From: Aurelia coerulea | Lineage: Eukaryota > Cnidaria > Scyphozoa > Semaeostomeae > Ulmaridae | Direction of reading: 5' to 3' | DNA length: 64,000 bases | Assembly (NCBI GenBank): GCA_039566865.1 | Contig: CM076948.1 | Location: 20,161,001 to 20,225,000 of the forward strand | In this document: positions 34,563-46,325 of the stretch, piece after piece | How positions within the stretch are numbered: the stretch's first letter is position 1 | Layout: every line of letters starts with the position of its first letter | Program-made: the position numbers and the translations under genes | Notes under the pieces: generated by a model | What the model was told of the DNA's origin: nothing | The model's database searches: none | The model's input: only the letters and a program-made list of their open reading frames with translations

Positions 34563-35693
34563 GTCTGCCGTGGAAAATTTTTGATATCTTTGATTTTTTT
34601 TCAAAATAGCGGCAGTTTAATTATTTTTGAAAAAATGCATGGAAAATTTAAAAAAAAAATTAAATCCTTGTATATCTTAAACCGAGAAAAGATGATATAA
34701 CCTTGAACAAATAGACAGGGAATATTGTCTAGCGATCTAACAATCATGCTAACCTTTGATTTTGTGCCTTACTTGTACCAAATCGACCATAGAGATTCAG
34801 AATTCAACCGGTACCTTTTTTAATTTTGACCTGAAGTGTTATTTTTGATCACGTCAATTACGTCAATTACTGACATTTTGAGAACAAATGTGTGACTATA
34901 ACTTTTCACAGGTATGTTTGATCAGGCTATGAAATGACACAGTTGAATTCAGCTTGATTAGAGCTTTCGAATGATATATAATTTTTTATATTTTGATGAA
35001 GTTACAAAATTTTTTATGACGTCATCATTCCTATAACGTCATAATTGACATTTTCTTGTAATGATGCAAATTTAAACTTTTTCATTGAAGTTTACTAAAT
35101 CGATCATGCTGATTCGGAATTTGCTGAAATGTTATTGCATAATGAAATGCCTTTTTGACACATGTCATTTTCCCACTGCCTGAAAAATGTTGAGAAAATA
35201 ACATGGCGGAAAATGTAATTTCTGGAGATAATGACAATCTATTGACTTTGGATTCAAAATCAGCATGATCGATTTGGTAAGATTCAGCGAAAAGAAATTG
35301 ATTTACACAATTGAAAGAAAATGTGAAATATGACGTCATAGGACTTATGACGTCATAAATAATTTTCTAACTTCATCAAAACATAAAAAATTATACCTGT
35401 CGAAAGCTCCAATCAAGCTGAATTCAACTGTGTCATTTTATAACCTGATCAAACATACCGGTGAAAAGCTATGGTCATATGTTAGTTCTCAAAATGTCAG
35501 TAATTGACGTCATCAAAATGACGGTTAATGATGGTTCCGGTCAAAATTATAAAAGGTACCCGTTGAATTCTGAATCTATGGTCGATTTAGTACAAATAAG
35601 TCACAAAATCAAAGGTTAGCATGATTGTTAGATCGTTAGACAATATTCCCTGTCTATAATCAAGATATCAATAAATTTCCACGATAGATTTAC
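34563..35693. mobile_element. Long palindromic element (1.1 kb)
   Basis: The arms are reverse complements from about 34715-35170 to 35210-35665. An example is gacagggaatattgtctag at 34718 with its complement near 35640. The outer ends (gtctgccgtggaaaattt and aatttccacgatagattt) also match in inverse. Several tgacgtcat/atgacgtca octamers occur in both arms. No target duplication is clear. Confidence 0.65.
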
Positions 35694-35844
35694 AACAACA
35701 AATCCTAAATTGCTTCCAAGACATTTAATTCAAAGAAAACTGTTATAGAATTTTACACTGACCTGTTTCAAGACTTGAGCCCTATGTTTGTTGTCTATGT
35801 TTCTGGCTTCCGAAGATATTTTTTGGACACTGAAAAGCTAGGCT

Positions 35845-35990
35845 TATACACCTCGTGATTCCTTTAGCCGGGAATTGCAAAGAGTTGGTAGCTCTCCTAT
35901 CTCTATGTAACAAGCGCAGAAAAGTGGCGACTCAACTACCAACCTTCAGATTGGTGGTCAAGTGCGCTGCCATTGAGATATCTCTACTCT
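35845..35990 (-). repeat. tRNA-like SINE head
   Basis: Read on the minus strand, ATCTCAATGGCAGCGCACTT resembles a tRNA D-arm/A-box region and GGTAGTTGAGTCGCC resembles a B-box about 30 nt later. Arms do not form a clean cloverleaf. It could be a degenerate SINE or tRNA pseudogene. Confidence 0.35.
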
Positions 35991-36289
35991 AAAACTTTGT
36001 AGCTCACGTCTGCCATCATGGACTCTGTTTGCCGCTCAAGCACATGATTATGACGTCAATATGCATGTCGTATGAACTATAACGTCAAATGATCAACAAG
36101 ATGGGATGATTAAGTATTGCTGCCTTGTATGGGAGCCGTATTTCCTTGCTTGGTTTATTGATATTGGCAACCGGCAGACACCTTTGCAAAGAGATGAGAT
36201 GAATTGCTGGATTCTCTAATTACATCTTACAGATTGTTTCATCTCGTACAGCACTTTGGGTGCTTTGAGACGACACAAGTGTATGTACA

Positions 36290-36591
36290 GTACAGGACAA
36301 AGAATCTACAAGTTGGGATCATACGAAAAAAAACCCAGCCAAACAGCATTCTTGGTACAACTCGTACCTGCTCAATTCTTCGGAGGCCTTGGACATTGAC
36401 AGCGGCTTTATTTACATTTTGACACCAATAGAATATTGCTTTATCTTTTTACTCAATATTGTTGTTCCTTGAGACTACTGCATCTTGCACAAACTGTTCA
36501 TCTAGCAAGATACAAAACTGTACTTGATGTGCGAATTTGATCAGTACTGATACGACAAACGATCTACAAGTTGGCGTTACACAGGTTTACC
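36290..36591 (+). promoter_or_regulatory. Leader modules of receptor gene 2 (two copies)
   Basis: Copy one begins at about 36296 (caaagaatctacaagttgg), followed by the ttcttcggaggccttggaca phrase. Copy two (36551-36591) has gatctacaagttggcgttac and acaggtttacc and ends ~60 bp before the ATG. The same two phrases in the same order precede receptor genes 3, 4 and 5, so they are part of the duplicated gene unit. Confidence 0.5.
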
Positions 36592-36650
36592 GGTTCGCTT
36601 CTTTTGAAAAGTGGAAATGCTTCAGGAAATACAATAAATAGACCAAGAAT

Positions 36651-37658
36651 ATGGAATGCTCAATCTTACCCGCGATCCGGACTATGGCATCACCTGTTAT
36701 CTACATTTTAGTGATAATAAACGCTGTCACATCAGTAACAAACGTATTGATCAACTTCTGCTTCATAAAAGGTATATTTAGCAAAGAACGGCTAAAAACC
36801 CCTACCAATCTATTCGTGGTGTCTTTGGCTGTCAGTGATTTCCTTGTGGGCCTTATAAGTCAACCTCTAATGTGTGTGCATTTATTGCTGAACAGATCGA
36901 CGATTCGTAGCTGTGCAATTGCCTATCTCACATATTTCGCACTGGGGATATTCTGCGGAGTGTCAGGATTGTTTCTGCCCGTGATAAGCCTTGATAGATT
37001 CATCAGAATGAGGAAATTGCAATACTACACGAAGTATGTCACTAAAAGAAGAGCTGTTATTGTCATTTTGGCGATATGGGCTAATGCAATTGCAATGGCA
37101 TTATCGCCTTTATACAACGTGCCACGTGATTTCTTCTATGGTGTACTACTAGCATACCTCTGCATAATATCCATCATTATGTCATTTTCATATACTTTTG
37201 TAATTACTAAATCGATCAAAGCAATTGGGCCAATGAAGAAACGCCAGAGAACGTCTCTTACAAGCATGAATTCAGTAGGAACAACAACAACCGTAGCACC
37301 AGCAACGATGACCACAACTTCAACAACAGCAACAACCCCAACGAATCACCGTGTTTTAAGATCTGAATGGAGGCCAACAGCAGAATCAATGCAGCTGCGC
37401 ATCACTACCACTGTAGCAATACTTGTTGTTGTGGTGATTGTGTCATGGGTACCGTGCTTCATCGTGGGCATTATATGGGCATCAGACATTCCTGCATCGG
37501 ACGAAAACAGCGTGATCGTTACAATGCGTTACCTTACTATAACGATAGGATTTGCCTCATCGAGTGTCAATCCATTGTTATATTGTTGGAGGATCAGAGA
37601 TGTTCGGAAAGCGGCCTTAGCCACCTTTCGAAGTATCTTTAGGTGCAAAGTATGCTAG
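36651..37658 (+). CDS. Class A GPCR, receptor 2 (335 aa, intronless)
   Basis: A seven-helix rhodopsin-like receptor and the closest paralogue of receptor 1. N1.50 is residue 35, D2.50 is 63, Cys88, SWVP is 265-268, NPLLY is 307-311, helix 8 is CWRIRDVRKAA, and the protein ends in Cys. The DRY motif is DRF (115-117), a tolerated but less common form. Loop 3 (about residues 188-248) has a Thr-rich stretch (TTTSTTATTP). The TM4-TM5 loop SPLYNVPRDFF is short and cysteine-free. Ligand unknown. AATAAA occurs at 37867-37872, ~210 bp after the stop, as a plausible poly(A) signal. Confidence 0.93.
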   Translation: MECSILPAIRTMASPVIYILVIINAVTSVTNVLINFCFIKGIFSKERLKTPTNLFVVSLAVSDFLVGLISQPLMCVHLLLNRSTIRSCAIAYLTYFALGIFCGVSGLFLPVISLDRFIRMRKLQYYTKYVTKRRAVIVILAIWANAIAMALSPLYNVPRDFFYGVLLAYLCIISIIMSFSYTFVITKSIKAIGPMKKRQRTSLTSMNSVGTTTTVAPATMTTTSTTATTPTNHRVLRSEWRPTAESMQLRITTTVAILVVVVIVSWVPCFIVGIIWASDIPASDENSVIVTMRYLTITIGFASSSVNPLLYCWRIRDVRKAALATFRSIFRCKVC

Positions 37659-37944
37659 AGAAATAACAGCAAAATTAGCGAATTGTGTAATATTGCGTAG
37701 AACTTCTTGAAATACTGAGTGTGCCAAGAATCTTTCTAATTTTTGAATATTCTTATCACATAAAGTAGTAAGTTACATCTGGTATGTGACCATATATTTG
37801 TCCAGTAATAGTATGGTAGAGCCGTGTATCTAAATTTGTATCTAAATTGTTACCGTTACTGTGAAAAATAAATCTAGTGTATTGATCAGCGAATGAAGTT
37901 ATTTTCTTTTCAGCGTAACGAATTACATTAAAAGTTAAACATTT

Positions 37945-38360
37945 CCGGTGTCGTACGCAAAATCCGGCACGTCCGAAAATTTTAATGTCCGAACTTTTTT
38001 GTAGTTCGAGATATTTTAGTGTCCGAGATTTTTTAGCATAGGAAAGTCACAGCAAACATTTCCACTGTTTGAAAACGTAATTTAACTTTTTTTTGCTCAC
38101 GCAACGCTTTGCATTGAAAAAGTCATGTGGTGAGAGTGTTAATTAGTAAAAAATATTATATTTTCTTCAACTAAATCTATCTCGGCAATCAGCATCCTCG
38201 ACAATATTCTTTCGTGGAAATTTCTGATTAAGAACGCATAAAATGAGTCATTTGAAATTTATGTATAAGCGTCCGAAATTTTGCGAAAAAACGTCCTAAT
38301 GTTTTTTTGCGTAAATATTTTGTCCGAGATCTATTCGTCCGAAATGGGGCCTTCGAATGA
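37945..38360. repeat. Repeat with many 'gtccgaaatttt' phrases
   Basis: The gtccgaaattt/gtccgagattt phrase occurs at least seven times between 37970 and 38345, in direct array. Inverted matches such as tacgcaaaat against ttttgcgta lie at the two sides. It looks like a MITE built of short subterminal repeats. No gene is present. Confidence 0.5.
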
Positions 38361-38399
38361 GGCCTAAAATCACGAGAATAGTTTCCACCGACAGGAATG

Positions 38400-38760
38400 A
38401 CTTTTGCATACTTTAGCACGAGTTATCCCTTTTTGGGAGGATGAAAATATCATCATCTGGAAGCATAACAACATTATTCCAGGCGATTTTATCCTCCCAA
38501 GAGGATAATACATCCTAAAACGTGTTGAAGTCCTTGCCGATTTTAGGCCCGTTTTGAAGGTTTATCAAAAGGGCTTTCTGGGGAAAATTCCTCACAATTT
38601 CAGAAATAGGTGGTTATTTGCAGTCAGGTAAATTTCAAAATTGATTTGAAAATGCCCAATATTAAATGATACACATGTCGATATCATAGTTTTGATATCC
38701 AGGAGGCAGTGGCCTTTCAAATTGCTGAAGTTCCCGTTTGTTTGAGCAAAATGATGTCAC
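38400..38760. repeat. Half-copy of the 40013-40645 hairpin MITE
   Basis: The tcctcccaagaggat centre (38483-38505), the gggctttctgg phrase and the cagtggcctttcaaa...ttcccgttt end match one arm of 40013-40645 in order. The terminal ctgactcacc is lost. It is another single-arm remnant. Confidence 0.6.
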
Positions 38761-39092
38761 AAAATTGAAGAATAACACGGTCCCTCTGGTAGGCAATACC
38801 ATATCAACATTTTAGAAATAAGATATTTTGAGTAATAAATTCTTTGGGACCTGTTATAAAGTTTGTGCTGTACCGTGGTGTGGAGGATATGGGAAATGTT
38901 AAAGGTTTGAAAATGGGTAGCGCAAAATATTCGTAGCCTCTGAATGGGTCATGAAATTTTGTTGTGAAAAATCGGACAAATTGTTGTAAGATACTGGAAG
39001 GTGTCTACAAGAGCAAGCTCCAAAGGCAGGTAGAAGTAAATATTCTTATGATTCAAGATTAGAACCATTTATTGGAACCATTTATGAAACAT

Positions 39093-39281
39093 TCAAGATT
39101 GGAACCATTGGTTAGTAATTCCCCTAAAGCCATAATATTCGAGCTTCCGGTGAAGGATTTTGTGGTCAATTGTATCGAATGCTTTTTTCAAGCCAAAGAA
39201 TACACCAATGACAACATTGTTACGGTCCAGATTTTGGTACACCTCGTTCATAACCTCGTTTAATGCGTGGATATATGAGAC
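39093..39281 (-). pseudogene. LINE reverse transcriptase palm fragment
   Basis: A 62-codon minus-strand open segment reads IGVFFGLKKAFDTIDHKILH followed by RKLEYYGFRGITNQWF. It is the first palm motif of a reverse transcriptase with the catalytic Asp (FxD) changed to Gly. It resembles the LINE at 8492-9706. Nothing else of the element is left. Confidence 0.8.
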
Positions 39282-39289
39282 ACAATAGA

Positions 39290-40975
39290 ATATAGACTGA
39301 TGACTTTTCGTCCCTTGTTTCTCTACGTTCTTTGATTTGCTGATATCATTTGCTCAATAGGGACTTATACCATTACTCTTATGTAGTGGGTTATAATACC
39401 CCCTGTTTTAAAATGGCTTAAACTAGCAGGAGTTACTCTGTTTACTCTTGTGGCCAGATTGAAGTTAATCATTTTCAACAGTGGAACTGTACGCTAAGAA
39501 ACTGTTTCAGTCGCTTTTCTCAAAATCAATTTTTAACCAATGGGTATTCATACAGCTCCCTGTACCCAACAGCTTGATACAATATGACTGAAATTTGGCA
39601 GACAGAGAGAAAAGGCATAACAAACTATTGAGCCATTGTGAACATGTGAATGATCTGCTATCGGGCCTAACTAAATCGAAAGCTGCGAGGAGATTGAAAG
39701 CACATAGGAATAAATCCTAAAGGTAAGCGTTTTTATTGATTTAAAAACATTCTTCACTTTTCAGAATCGCCCATGCTTTTAGTTAAAAGCAATCTGTCCC
39801 CTATTGTTCTGACCTTGGTTACTGCTTTATTTACCTTATTTACGCTGCAGCTAAATTCATGCATCAATGCGTCTCTATGACCCTGATTTCTTTGGATAAA
39901 GCGAATTAACACCAACTTCTGGAATATACAATAGAGATCTTTATCGATTTTATTTTCATTCATCGAATCGCCCATGCTTTTAGTTAACTTTTCTTTTATT
40001 GTAAATATCGTACCAGGTGAGTCAGAAAAAAGAATCCCCGGTTGGAAGGCCACTGCTCCATGAATATCAAAGCAATAATATTGAAAACTGTCTTGTTTTA
40101 TTGCCAATGTGTTCAATTAGGTTCAGTAATTTACCCGGCCTTAATCGGCCATTCCTTCCCGTGGATATGGATGATTTTCTGCAGAAAGCCCCTTCCAAAA
40201 ACGTGCAACAACGAATGAAAACAATGAGGAAATTTTCCTTCCTGAAATTGATGAAACTCAAATAAATTCATGTATTTTGTCCTCTTGGGAGAATGGAATC
40301 CCCTTGAATAGATCATCGATACCAGAGGGAGGACTTGTTCATCCTCCCAAGAGGATAGCACGTGCTAAAGCGTTCACAACTCATTGCTGTAAGGCTGTTG
40401 TTTGTAAGGCAGAAATGTAAGGAAAATTTGTTCGCGATTTTGGGCACGTTTTGAAGGTTTTTTGAAGTGGCTTTCTGGAGAAAACCCCTTATAATTTCAC
40501 AATGGAGTGGCCGATTTCAGTCAGGTAAATTTTATAGTAGATTTGAACATTTCTACCATAAAACTATACATTTGCCGATATCATTTTCTTGATATCCAGG
40601 GAGCCGTGACCTTTCAAACGGGGATTGTTTTTTCTGACTCACCGGTACAAAAAATAATGTTTTCCTGACCTACTCATCGCAAAATACATACCTTTCAAGC
40701 AGTGATCTTCCTCTGTAGAAACAAAATAGATCAATCGCAGCTACGAGAACTCTAGGCCGTATCAACCGTTTTTTGTATGCAATAACAACAACTGTCTAAA
40801 TAGCGCCTCCTTTTTGGTTGAAAACTAAATTCTAGCAATTTGATTGGTCAATACGGAACCACTCCATATTGGCCTCCACTCTATAAGAGTAATGGTATGA
40901 GTCCCTATTACCAAGTGATATCAGCAAATCAAAGAGCTCGGGGAAATAAGGGACGAAAGGTTATAAGTCTAGGAA
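39290..40975. repeat. Inverted ~95-bp repeats flanking a MITE; third copy at 40985
   Basis: The sequence 39290-39385 (cgtccctt...gatatcatttgctcaataggg...ccattactctta) recurs inverted at about 40880-40975 and again in direct orientation at 40985-41068. The first two could be ends of a larger element that later received the hairpin MITE at 40013-40645. Between them a 23-bp phrase (gaatcgcccatgcttttagt...) is also directly repeated at 39765 and 39965. Confidence 0.5.
40013..40645. mobile_element. TA-flanked hairpin MITE, CCAGGTGAGTC ends
   Basis: The 633-bp element has inverted ends CCAGGTGAGTCAGAAAAAAG / CCGGTGAGTCAGAAAAAACA and TA on both sides. The arms pair across the whole length around a cctcccaagagg centre near 40329. 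Single-arm relatives lie at 24300-24650 and 38400-38760. Confidence 0.85.
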
Positions 40976-41068
40976 GAATATAGACTTATAAACTTGTGTC
41001 CATTACGTCCCTATGTTCTTTGAATTGTTGATGTCACTTCGGTCAATAGGGACTGCTAACATTACTAT

Positions 41069-41599
41069 GCAATTTCAGGGACACTTACTCTGATTACCCA
41101 GGAATGATCTAAACTTGTGGAGCTTTCAAACACCGACGCAACATCCTGCATCAGAATCACTTCAACGTTTGATTTAAAATGCTTAAACGTTGGGAAACAA
41201 GCTGTTTGAGGCATGAAGCATGTTTCCCTGACCTGCTAACTACAAAATCATAATGGCAAAATGCACCATTAATGTGGCCTATATTGTTATCAAAAGAGGA
41301 GGAGGAGTTAGGCTACGGGTTGTAATCAGTCTTAAGTATAGGCAGTGAAGAGGTTTAGGGTCCCCTGCCCAGACACCAATCTAACGTTCTGATTGGTTAA
41401 TTTTGTGAGCTGTATGAATTTCCATTTAATAATACGTCAAACAATCAACAAGTTTGCATGATAAAGGATTACTGACTTCGTACCTATCGACATATTGAAG
41501 ACGCACTTGCAAAGAGTGTTCAGAATTATGGATTGCCGATGAAAGATTGGTTTATCTGATATATAATTTGTTTCTGCTTTGAGACGAAGAATTTTAATG
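41069..41599. other. Unannotated sequence
   Basis: No gene was recognised. The end of this stretch begins to resemble the upstream regions of receptor genes 4 and 5 (gtgagctgtatgaatttccatttaataa near 41405), indicating the duplicated gene unit starts here. Confidence 0.45.
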
Positions 41600-41952
41600 C
41601 ATTGTGCACAACAAAGAATTCACAAATTGGAATCACACGGGGCTACCGACTACGTAGCAACTCGTGTTTACTGAGAGATATATGGTACCAAAGAACAGAA
41701 AAACGGAATTCTTACTGGGTCAATTCTTACCAAATCAATTCTTCAGACGCCTTGGATATTTTCAACGGTTTATTTACGTTTTAACCCCATGAGATGTTGC
41801 TTTATCTGATTCACAATGTTGGCTGCCTTGAAAATACAGAATATTGGTATCTTACGAGAACTATTCATCTAGCAAGATGACATCTTTGTTTGGAGGTGCG
41901 AATTTGATCAATGCTGATATGGGTCTACTAGTTGGTGTTACACAGGGTTATT
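41600..41952 (+). promoter_or_regulatory. Leader modules of receptor gene 3 (two copies)
   Basis: Copy one (about 41609-41800) has cacaaattggaatcacacgg and ggctaccgac, then cttcagacgccttggata. Copy two (41921-41952) has ctagttggtgttacacaggg and ends ~65 bp before the ATG. The order and spacing match the leaders of the other receptor genes. Confidence 0.5.
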
Positions 41953-42016
41953 GACTTTGCATGTTCCTTTTGAAAATTGGAAGAAGTTTTAGAAAAAAAG
42001 GCAACAGATTAAGATC

Positions 42017-43024
42017 ATGGATTGCTTAAACCTACCCGCGGTAGGGCCTGTGACAACGCCAGCTATTTGCTTCTTATTATCTATAAATATTTCCACGGCT
42101 ATTACAGGCATTGTGATCAATTCCTGCTTAATTGCAGGTATTTTCAGCAACAAACAGCTTATAACGCCGACGAATATATTCATAGTATCTTTAGCTGTCA
42201 GTGATTTTCTGATAGGCCTCATATGTCAACCTCTGCTGTGTGCACATTTATTATTGAATAGATCGACCGTTCGTAGCTGTGCAATTGCAGCTTGTACCAT
42301 TTCTTCGTCTTTGATCCTTTGTTGGGTATCGGGCCTCTGTTTACCTGCAATAAGCCTTGATAGATATATTCGCATGAAAAAGCTGCAATTCTACAACAAA
42401 TATGTGACTATAAGACGGGTCGTTATTGTGATTGTTACAGTTTGGATAATCTCAACTGTGCTTGGTCTTCTCCCTCGTTACGGCGTTCCGCGTTTTATCT
42501 CCTACGTTATCTGTACTGCTGGTCTTGGCATCTGTTCTATTGTAATGTCAACTGCATATGCTTCGTTGATTAGATCATTGAGAAGATCACGTGTCATCAC
42601 AGTTGGGCCAATGAGCACAGAGCGGGAATCGACTTCTTCGAGTGTGAATAGTGCAGCAACAACAACAACAGCAGCAGCGATGAGCTCAACGGACCCGGAT
42701 GCCTCGGTATCGAAATATGAACGGAGGCTGGCAGTGGATAACGCAAGACAGCGTCGTATAACTAGTACTGTAGCAATGCTCATCGTCGTTAATATTGTTT
42801 CATGGACGCCATGTTTCATTTCAGGCCTTATATGGTCATTGGACATTCCCGCTAATAACAAAGACAGCACAACGGTTACATTGTATTATATTTCTGTGAC
42901 AATTGGTTTCTCATCATTGGTTGCCAATCCATTTTTGTATTGTTGGAGGATCAAGAATGTTCGAAAGGCAGCCTTTAACATCTTTCGAAATATTGTGACG
43001 CTCAAAGTCTGTCAGCAAAACTAG
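42017..43024 (+). CDS. Class A GPCR, receptor 3 (335 aa, intronless)
   Basis: A seven-helix rhodopsin-like receptor intermediate between receptors 1/2 and 4/5. N1.50 is 35, D2.50 is 63, Cys88, DRY is 115-117, SWTP is 262-265. The TM7 motif is NPFLY (304-308) preceded by LVA where the paralogues have SSV. TM3 differs most (AACTISSSLILCW). The TM4-TM5 loop LPRYGVPRF is short with no Cys. Loop 3 has SSS/TTTT/AAA runs. The C terminus is KVCQQN, three residues beyond the paralogues' final Cys. AATAAA is at 43436-43441. Ligand unknown. Confidence 0.93.
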   Translation: MDCLNLPAVGPVTTPAICFLLSINISTAITGIVINSCLIAGIFSNKQLITPTNIFIVSLAVSDFLIGLICQPLLCAHLLLNRSTVRSCAIAACTISSSLILCWVSGLCLPAISLDRYIRMKKLQFYNKYVTIRRVVIVIVTVWIISTVLGLLPRYGVPRFISYVICTAGLGICSIVMSTAYASLIRSLRRSRVITVGPMSTERESTSSSVNSAATTTTAAAMSSTDPDASVSKYERRLAVDNARQRRITSTVAMLIVVNIVSWTPCFISGLIWSLDIPANNKDSTTVTLYYISVTIGFSSLVANPFLYCWRIKNVRKAAFNIFRNIVTLKVCQQN

Positions 43025-43740
43025 CGATCTGTGCAATATATTGTGTAGTACTCTGCATCTTGATGGTCCTAAGTGAATTAAAATTCGTTCTAACTTTGAA
43101 TACTTTTATAGGTAATGTATGAAAGTACAGCTGGAAAGTGCGACAAAATATTTTCAAGTAGTATCATTGTAGCGCATTGTATTTGAATTTTTGTACTAAC
43201 CCACGAAGAATAATCAAGAGCTCGTTTATATGTCATCACTTCGATTGCAAAATAGGGTATATTCAAAATTAGAGCTACAGGAGGCCCATTCGTGTATCCT
43301 CCAGGCCTAGCTTCACTGCAGCAATTTTTGCTACTGCTGCGCTGCTGCTTCTGTTAAAGGCGGTAGTTCCGGCCGAAGCCTTGCTAGGTAAACACGATTT
43401 AAAACGCTTCCAATATAGTTTCCAGTTTGATTTCCAATAAACTTTACACGCAGTAGAATATTAATAAAGCTTATTTCTAGGCCGAAATCATAAGAATATT
43501 CTCACAAGATCAAGCACTCGGCCTCGTGCGCAGATCTAGGGACCTGGGGCGAATGTCTCGTTTTGATACTTGCCTCGAATTGCTTCGAGTTGCGAGCGGG
43601 AAACTTGAAACTATTTAAAATAAATCAAAAGAAACACTATTTGCATAGTCTTAATCGTATCATCACATTTCCTAATTGCAACATGAAGATAGCGGCCCCT
43701 TTTCTCGTACGCTTCTTTTACGTATGCACAATATTCCGGG
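43025..43740. other. 3' flank and unannotated sequence
   Basis: The first ~70 bp (agcaaaactagcgatctgtgc...) align with the 3' flanks of receptors 2, 4 and 5, so the duplicated unit extends past the coding region. The rest has no recognised gene. Confidence 0.45.
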
Positions 43741-44060
43741 TGAGCCAGAAAAAGTTCCCACTTTCGAAAATTCGTAGCACCACAAGTAATTGATGGACTT
43801 GAATGATTCAAATTCTAGTTCAAAGCGAAAAGATCGAAGTATTTTTGTGATTTTTCTTGTTTTCCTGCGAACACTGCAAATGTAGGTAAATTCAATTTTG
43901 CAAAAGTTTCATGTTTGCAAAATGACGGCAGAGGGCCAAAAACACTTCATCAAATCTTTAGGACTCTCCTAACACGGAACAATACGCACAGGCGTTTCAC
44001 CTCTCTCAAGAGTTATAAGAAATTATGTTATATATGTTGTTGAGTAAATCTTTACGTTCT
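43741..44060. repeat. Single-arm copy of the 44830-46325 hairpin MITE
   Basis: Begins CCGGGTGAGCCAGAAAAAG and matches the arms of the element at 44830-46325 for ~300 bp (gcaccacaagtaatt..., aggactctcct...). The second arm is missing. The flanking TA is altered to TT. Confidence 0.6.
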
Positions 44061-44273
44061 GCGTTTAATTCTGTGTCAAATGATATATAAGTTTGTTTGG
44101 TATATTTTGACGAACACCCGTGGTAAGCAGAGTTTCTTTATCGGGGGGCTTATTTAATTTCAGAGACTCCAGAGTGGGCTTATTAGAGAGAGAGCGGCTT
44201 ACTCCTAAATCTAAGTGAAACGAGCATAAATGATAGCTTTAAATTACTTCACCCCAAATATTGCCGATTCAAT

Positions 44274-44666
44274 CACGGGGGGTTTCTTCCATAGTAAAGG
44301 TACCTGGGGATGTGCCACGAGCAAGGGTATACTTTTTCGGACTTCTAGTCTAGCCAAGGGTATACTTTTTTGCAATTTTGGCCAGCAACGGTCTAGCCAA
44401 GGGTATCATTTTTGACAATATTGGTCTAGCGAACGGTCATGATATCATATTTGGCACAAATTTGACAATATTGGTCGAGGAAATGGTCAAAATTGGTCTA
44501 GCCAAGGGTACCATTTTCGTAAAAATTGGTTCAGACAATGGTCAAATTGGTCTAGCCAAGGGTACCATTTTCGTAAAAATTAGTCTAGCCAACGGTACCC
44601 TTTTGAAGATGCTCGCGGCAGACCCCTACCCAAAATTTGACCAAGAACCCCCCCCCCCCCCCCGTG
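44274..44666. mobile_element. hAT-like MITE with CACGGGGG ends
   Basis: The 393-bp element has ends CACGGGGGG / CCCCCCGTG and a perfect 8-bp duplication GATTCAAT (44266-44273 and 44667-44674). The interior is an array of ggtctagccaagggtacc and attttcgtaaaaattggt phrases. It is homologous to 53591-54026 but in the opposite orientation. No coding content. Confidence 0.85.
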
Positions 44667-44829
44667 GATTCAATATACAATTTCATTAGTCAACTATTCA
44701 AATTTTACACAGCTTTTATCCCAAACCTTGTCAGTATCAAAACATGGAAGCGTGTTTAGCTAACAAGATAGAACATCTTTGGTAACCTCTTGCATTTGAA
44801 ATAAGCGGCGCCAAAATTGATTCTTTATA

Positions 44830-46325
44830 CCGGGTGAGCCAGAAAAAAGTTTCCAATTTTGAAAATTCATAGCATCAAGAGTACTGAATGAATTGGAATG
44901 AATCAATATCTGCTTGGCTGCCAAAAGATTAAAGTATTTTTGTAATTTTTCTCGCCTTGTTACAAGCATTGGAGAAATTGATAAATTCAAATTTATAAAA
45001 GCTTTGTGGTTGCAAGATGACTGAAAAAGGCCTAAAATGCATGATCAAATCATAAAAGATCCTCTCTCAGAACAACAGAGAAAAGCAATTTCTCATAGGC
45101 AGAGGCCGGAGGCTCCATGATGCGTCGGGGGCAGGAATCACAGAAAGGGCACCTTAGAGTGTCAAAGTCTGCCATTGAAAATAATCGGGAATCGTCGTTT
45201 AGGATATTGTACTCAACATCTATTTCGACACGGGCGTCGCCAGCCCAAAAAGCTGGAGCGGAAAGGTAGAAGGGGGTCTGGGAGGGAAGCCCCCTGAAAA
45301 ATTCTCCTGACCACGCCCTTCAGACCCTCAGAAAACGTGGGAAACGCCCTTCAGACACTCGGAGAACATGATGGGAATACCCTTTTTATTATTTTGATCT
45401 ATTTCGATATTTCTGGAAAAGCAACCATCTCAAGCAGTACTTTTCACAACATCGGGCATTTTGTGCAAAAAAAATCGAAACAGAGAAGAACATCATATAT
45501 TTATTTACGAGGAAGGAATAGATATGGTTAGAAATTGAAATTTAAGGCCTTTCTCGAAATCTTCAGTAAAGGAATTGAGAATTCAAGAGGAAGGCCAGTA
45601 TCACAAAATTTTCAAGTCAATAAAAATCTGCCCTCCCCAATCTTTTTGACTGATTTCAAGAAATTATAACATTGACTCTGTGAAAACTGTGGTCGACATG
45701 TCCACCCCCAGACCACCCCGTGGCGATGCAACTGTCCTTCGAACGTACTGTAATCTTCAGAGCAGAAGGAATCGTTCTATTGTTGTGACTGCGGACGAGA
45801 AATAACTCGCTTCCAACTAACAGACGCGATTCATAGTTCTCTGAAATAAATTTTATGGAAAGGGCACTTTGCTGCCCCCGCACTGCCCCCGCACTGCCCC
45901 CACACCGCCCCTGCACCGCCCCCGTACCACTAGGGCAGTGGGGGCAGCTGCCCCGCTACCCCCGTGGCTCCGGCGCCCTTGCTCATAGGTGAGAGATATC
46001 GTCTGCAGGTCTGCAGATTTATTGCCATGGGATTGCAAATCTTTAGTATCTGTTTGAGAATCTATGTCTTATTACTCTTAAGAGAAGTGAAAAGCCCGTG
46101 TGTATTGTTCTGTGTGAGGAGAGTCCTAACAATTTGATCAAGTGTTTAGGCCCTTTTTCAGTCATTTTGAAAACATGAAATTTTTGTAAAATTGAATTTA
46201 CCTATATTTGCAGTGCTCGTAAGAGGACGAGAAAAATCATAAAAATACTTTGATCTTTTGGCTTTTAACTAGAATTTGAATTATTCAAATCCATGAAGTA
46301 CTTGTGGTGCTACTGATTTTCGAAA
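44830..46325. mobile_element. Hairpin MITE split by a nested hAT-like element
   Basis: The left arm (44830-45099, start CCGGGTGAGCCAGAAAAAAG after TA) and right arm (45990-46325) are reverse complements, for example gcaccacaag against cttgtggtgc. The right terminus has decayed. The centre carries an 882-bp insertion (45100-45981) with its own 8-bp duplication. Removing it leaves a ~610-bp hairpin, the usual size of this family. Confidence 0.7.
45100..45981. mobile_element. hAT-like element nested in a hairpin MITE
   Basis: The ends CAGAGGCCGGAGGCTCC and CAAGGGCGCCGGAGCC are inverted and flanked by a perfect 8-bp duplication CTCATAGG (45092-45099 and 45982-45989). The right part holds a tandem of cactgcccccg-type units (about 45870-45930). 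At 882 bp there is no transposase, so it is non-autonomous. A relative with CAAGGGCGATGG ends is at 46590-46963. Confidence 0.85.
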
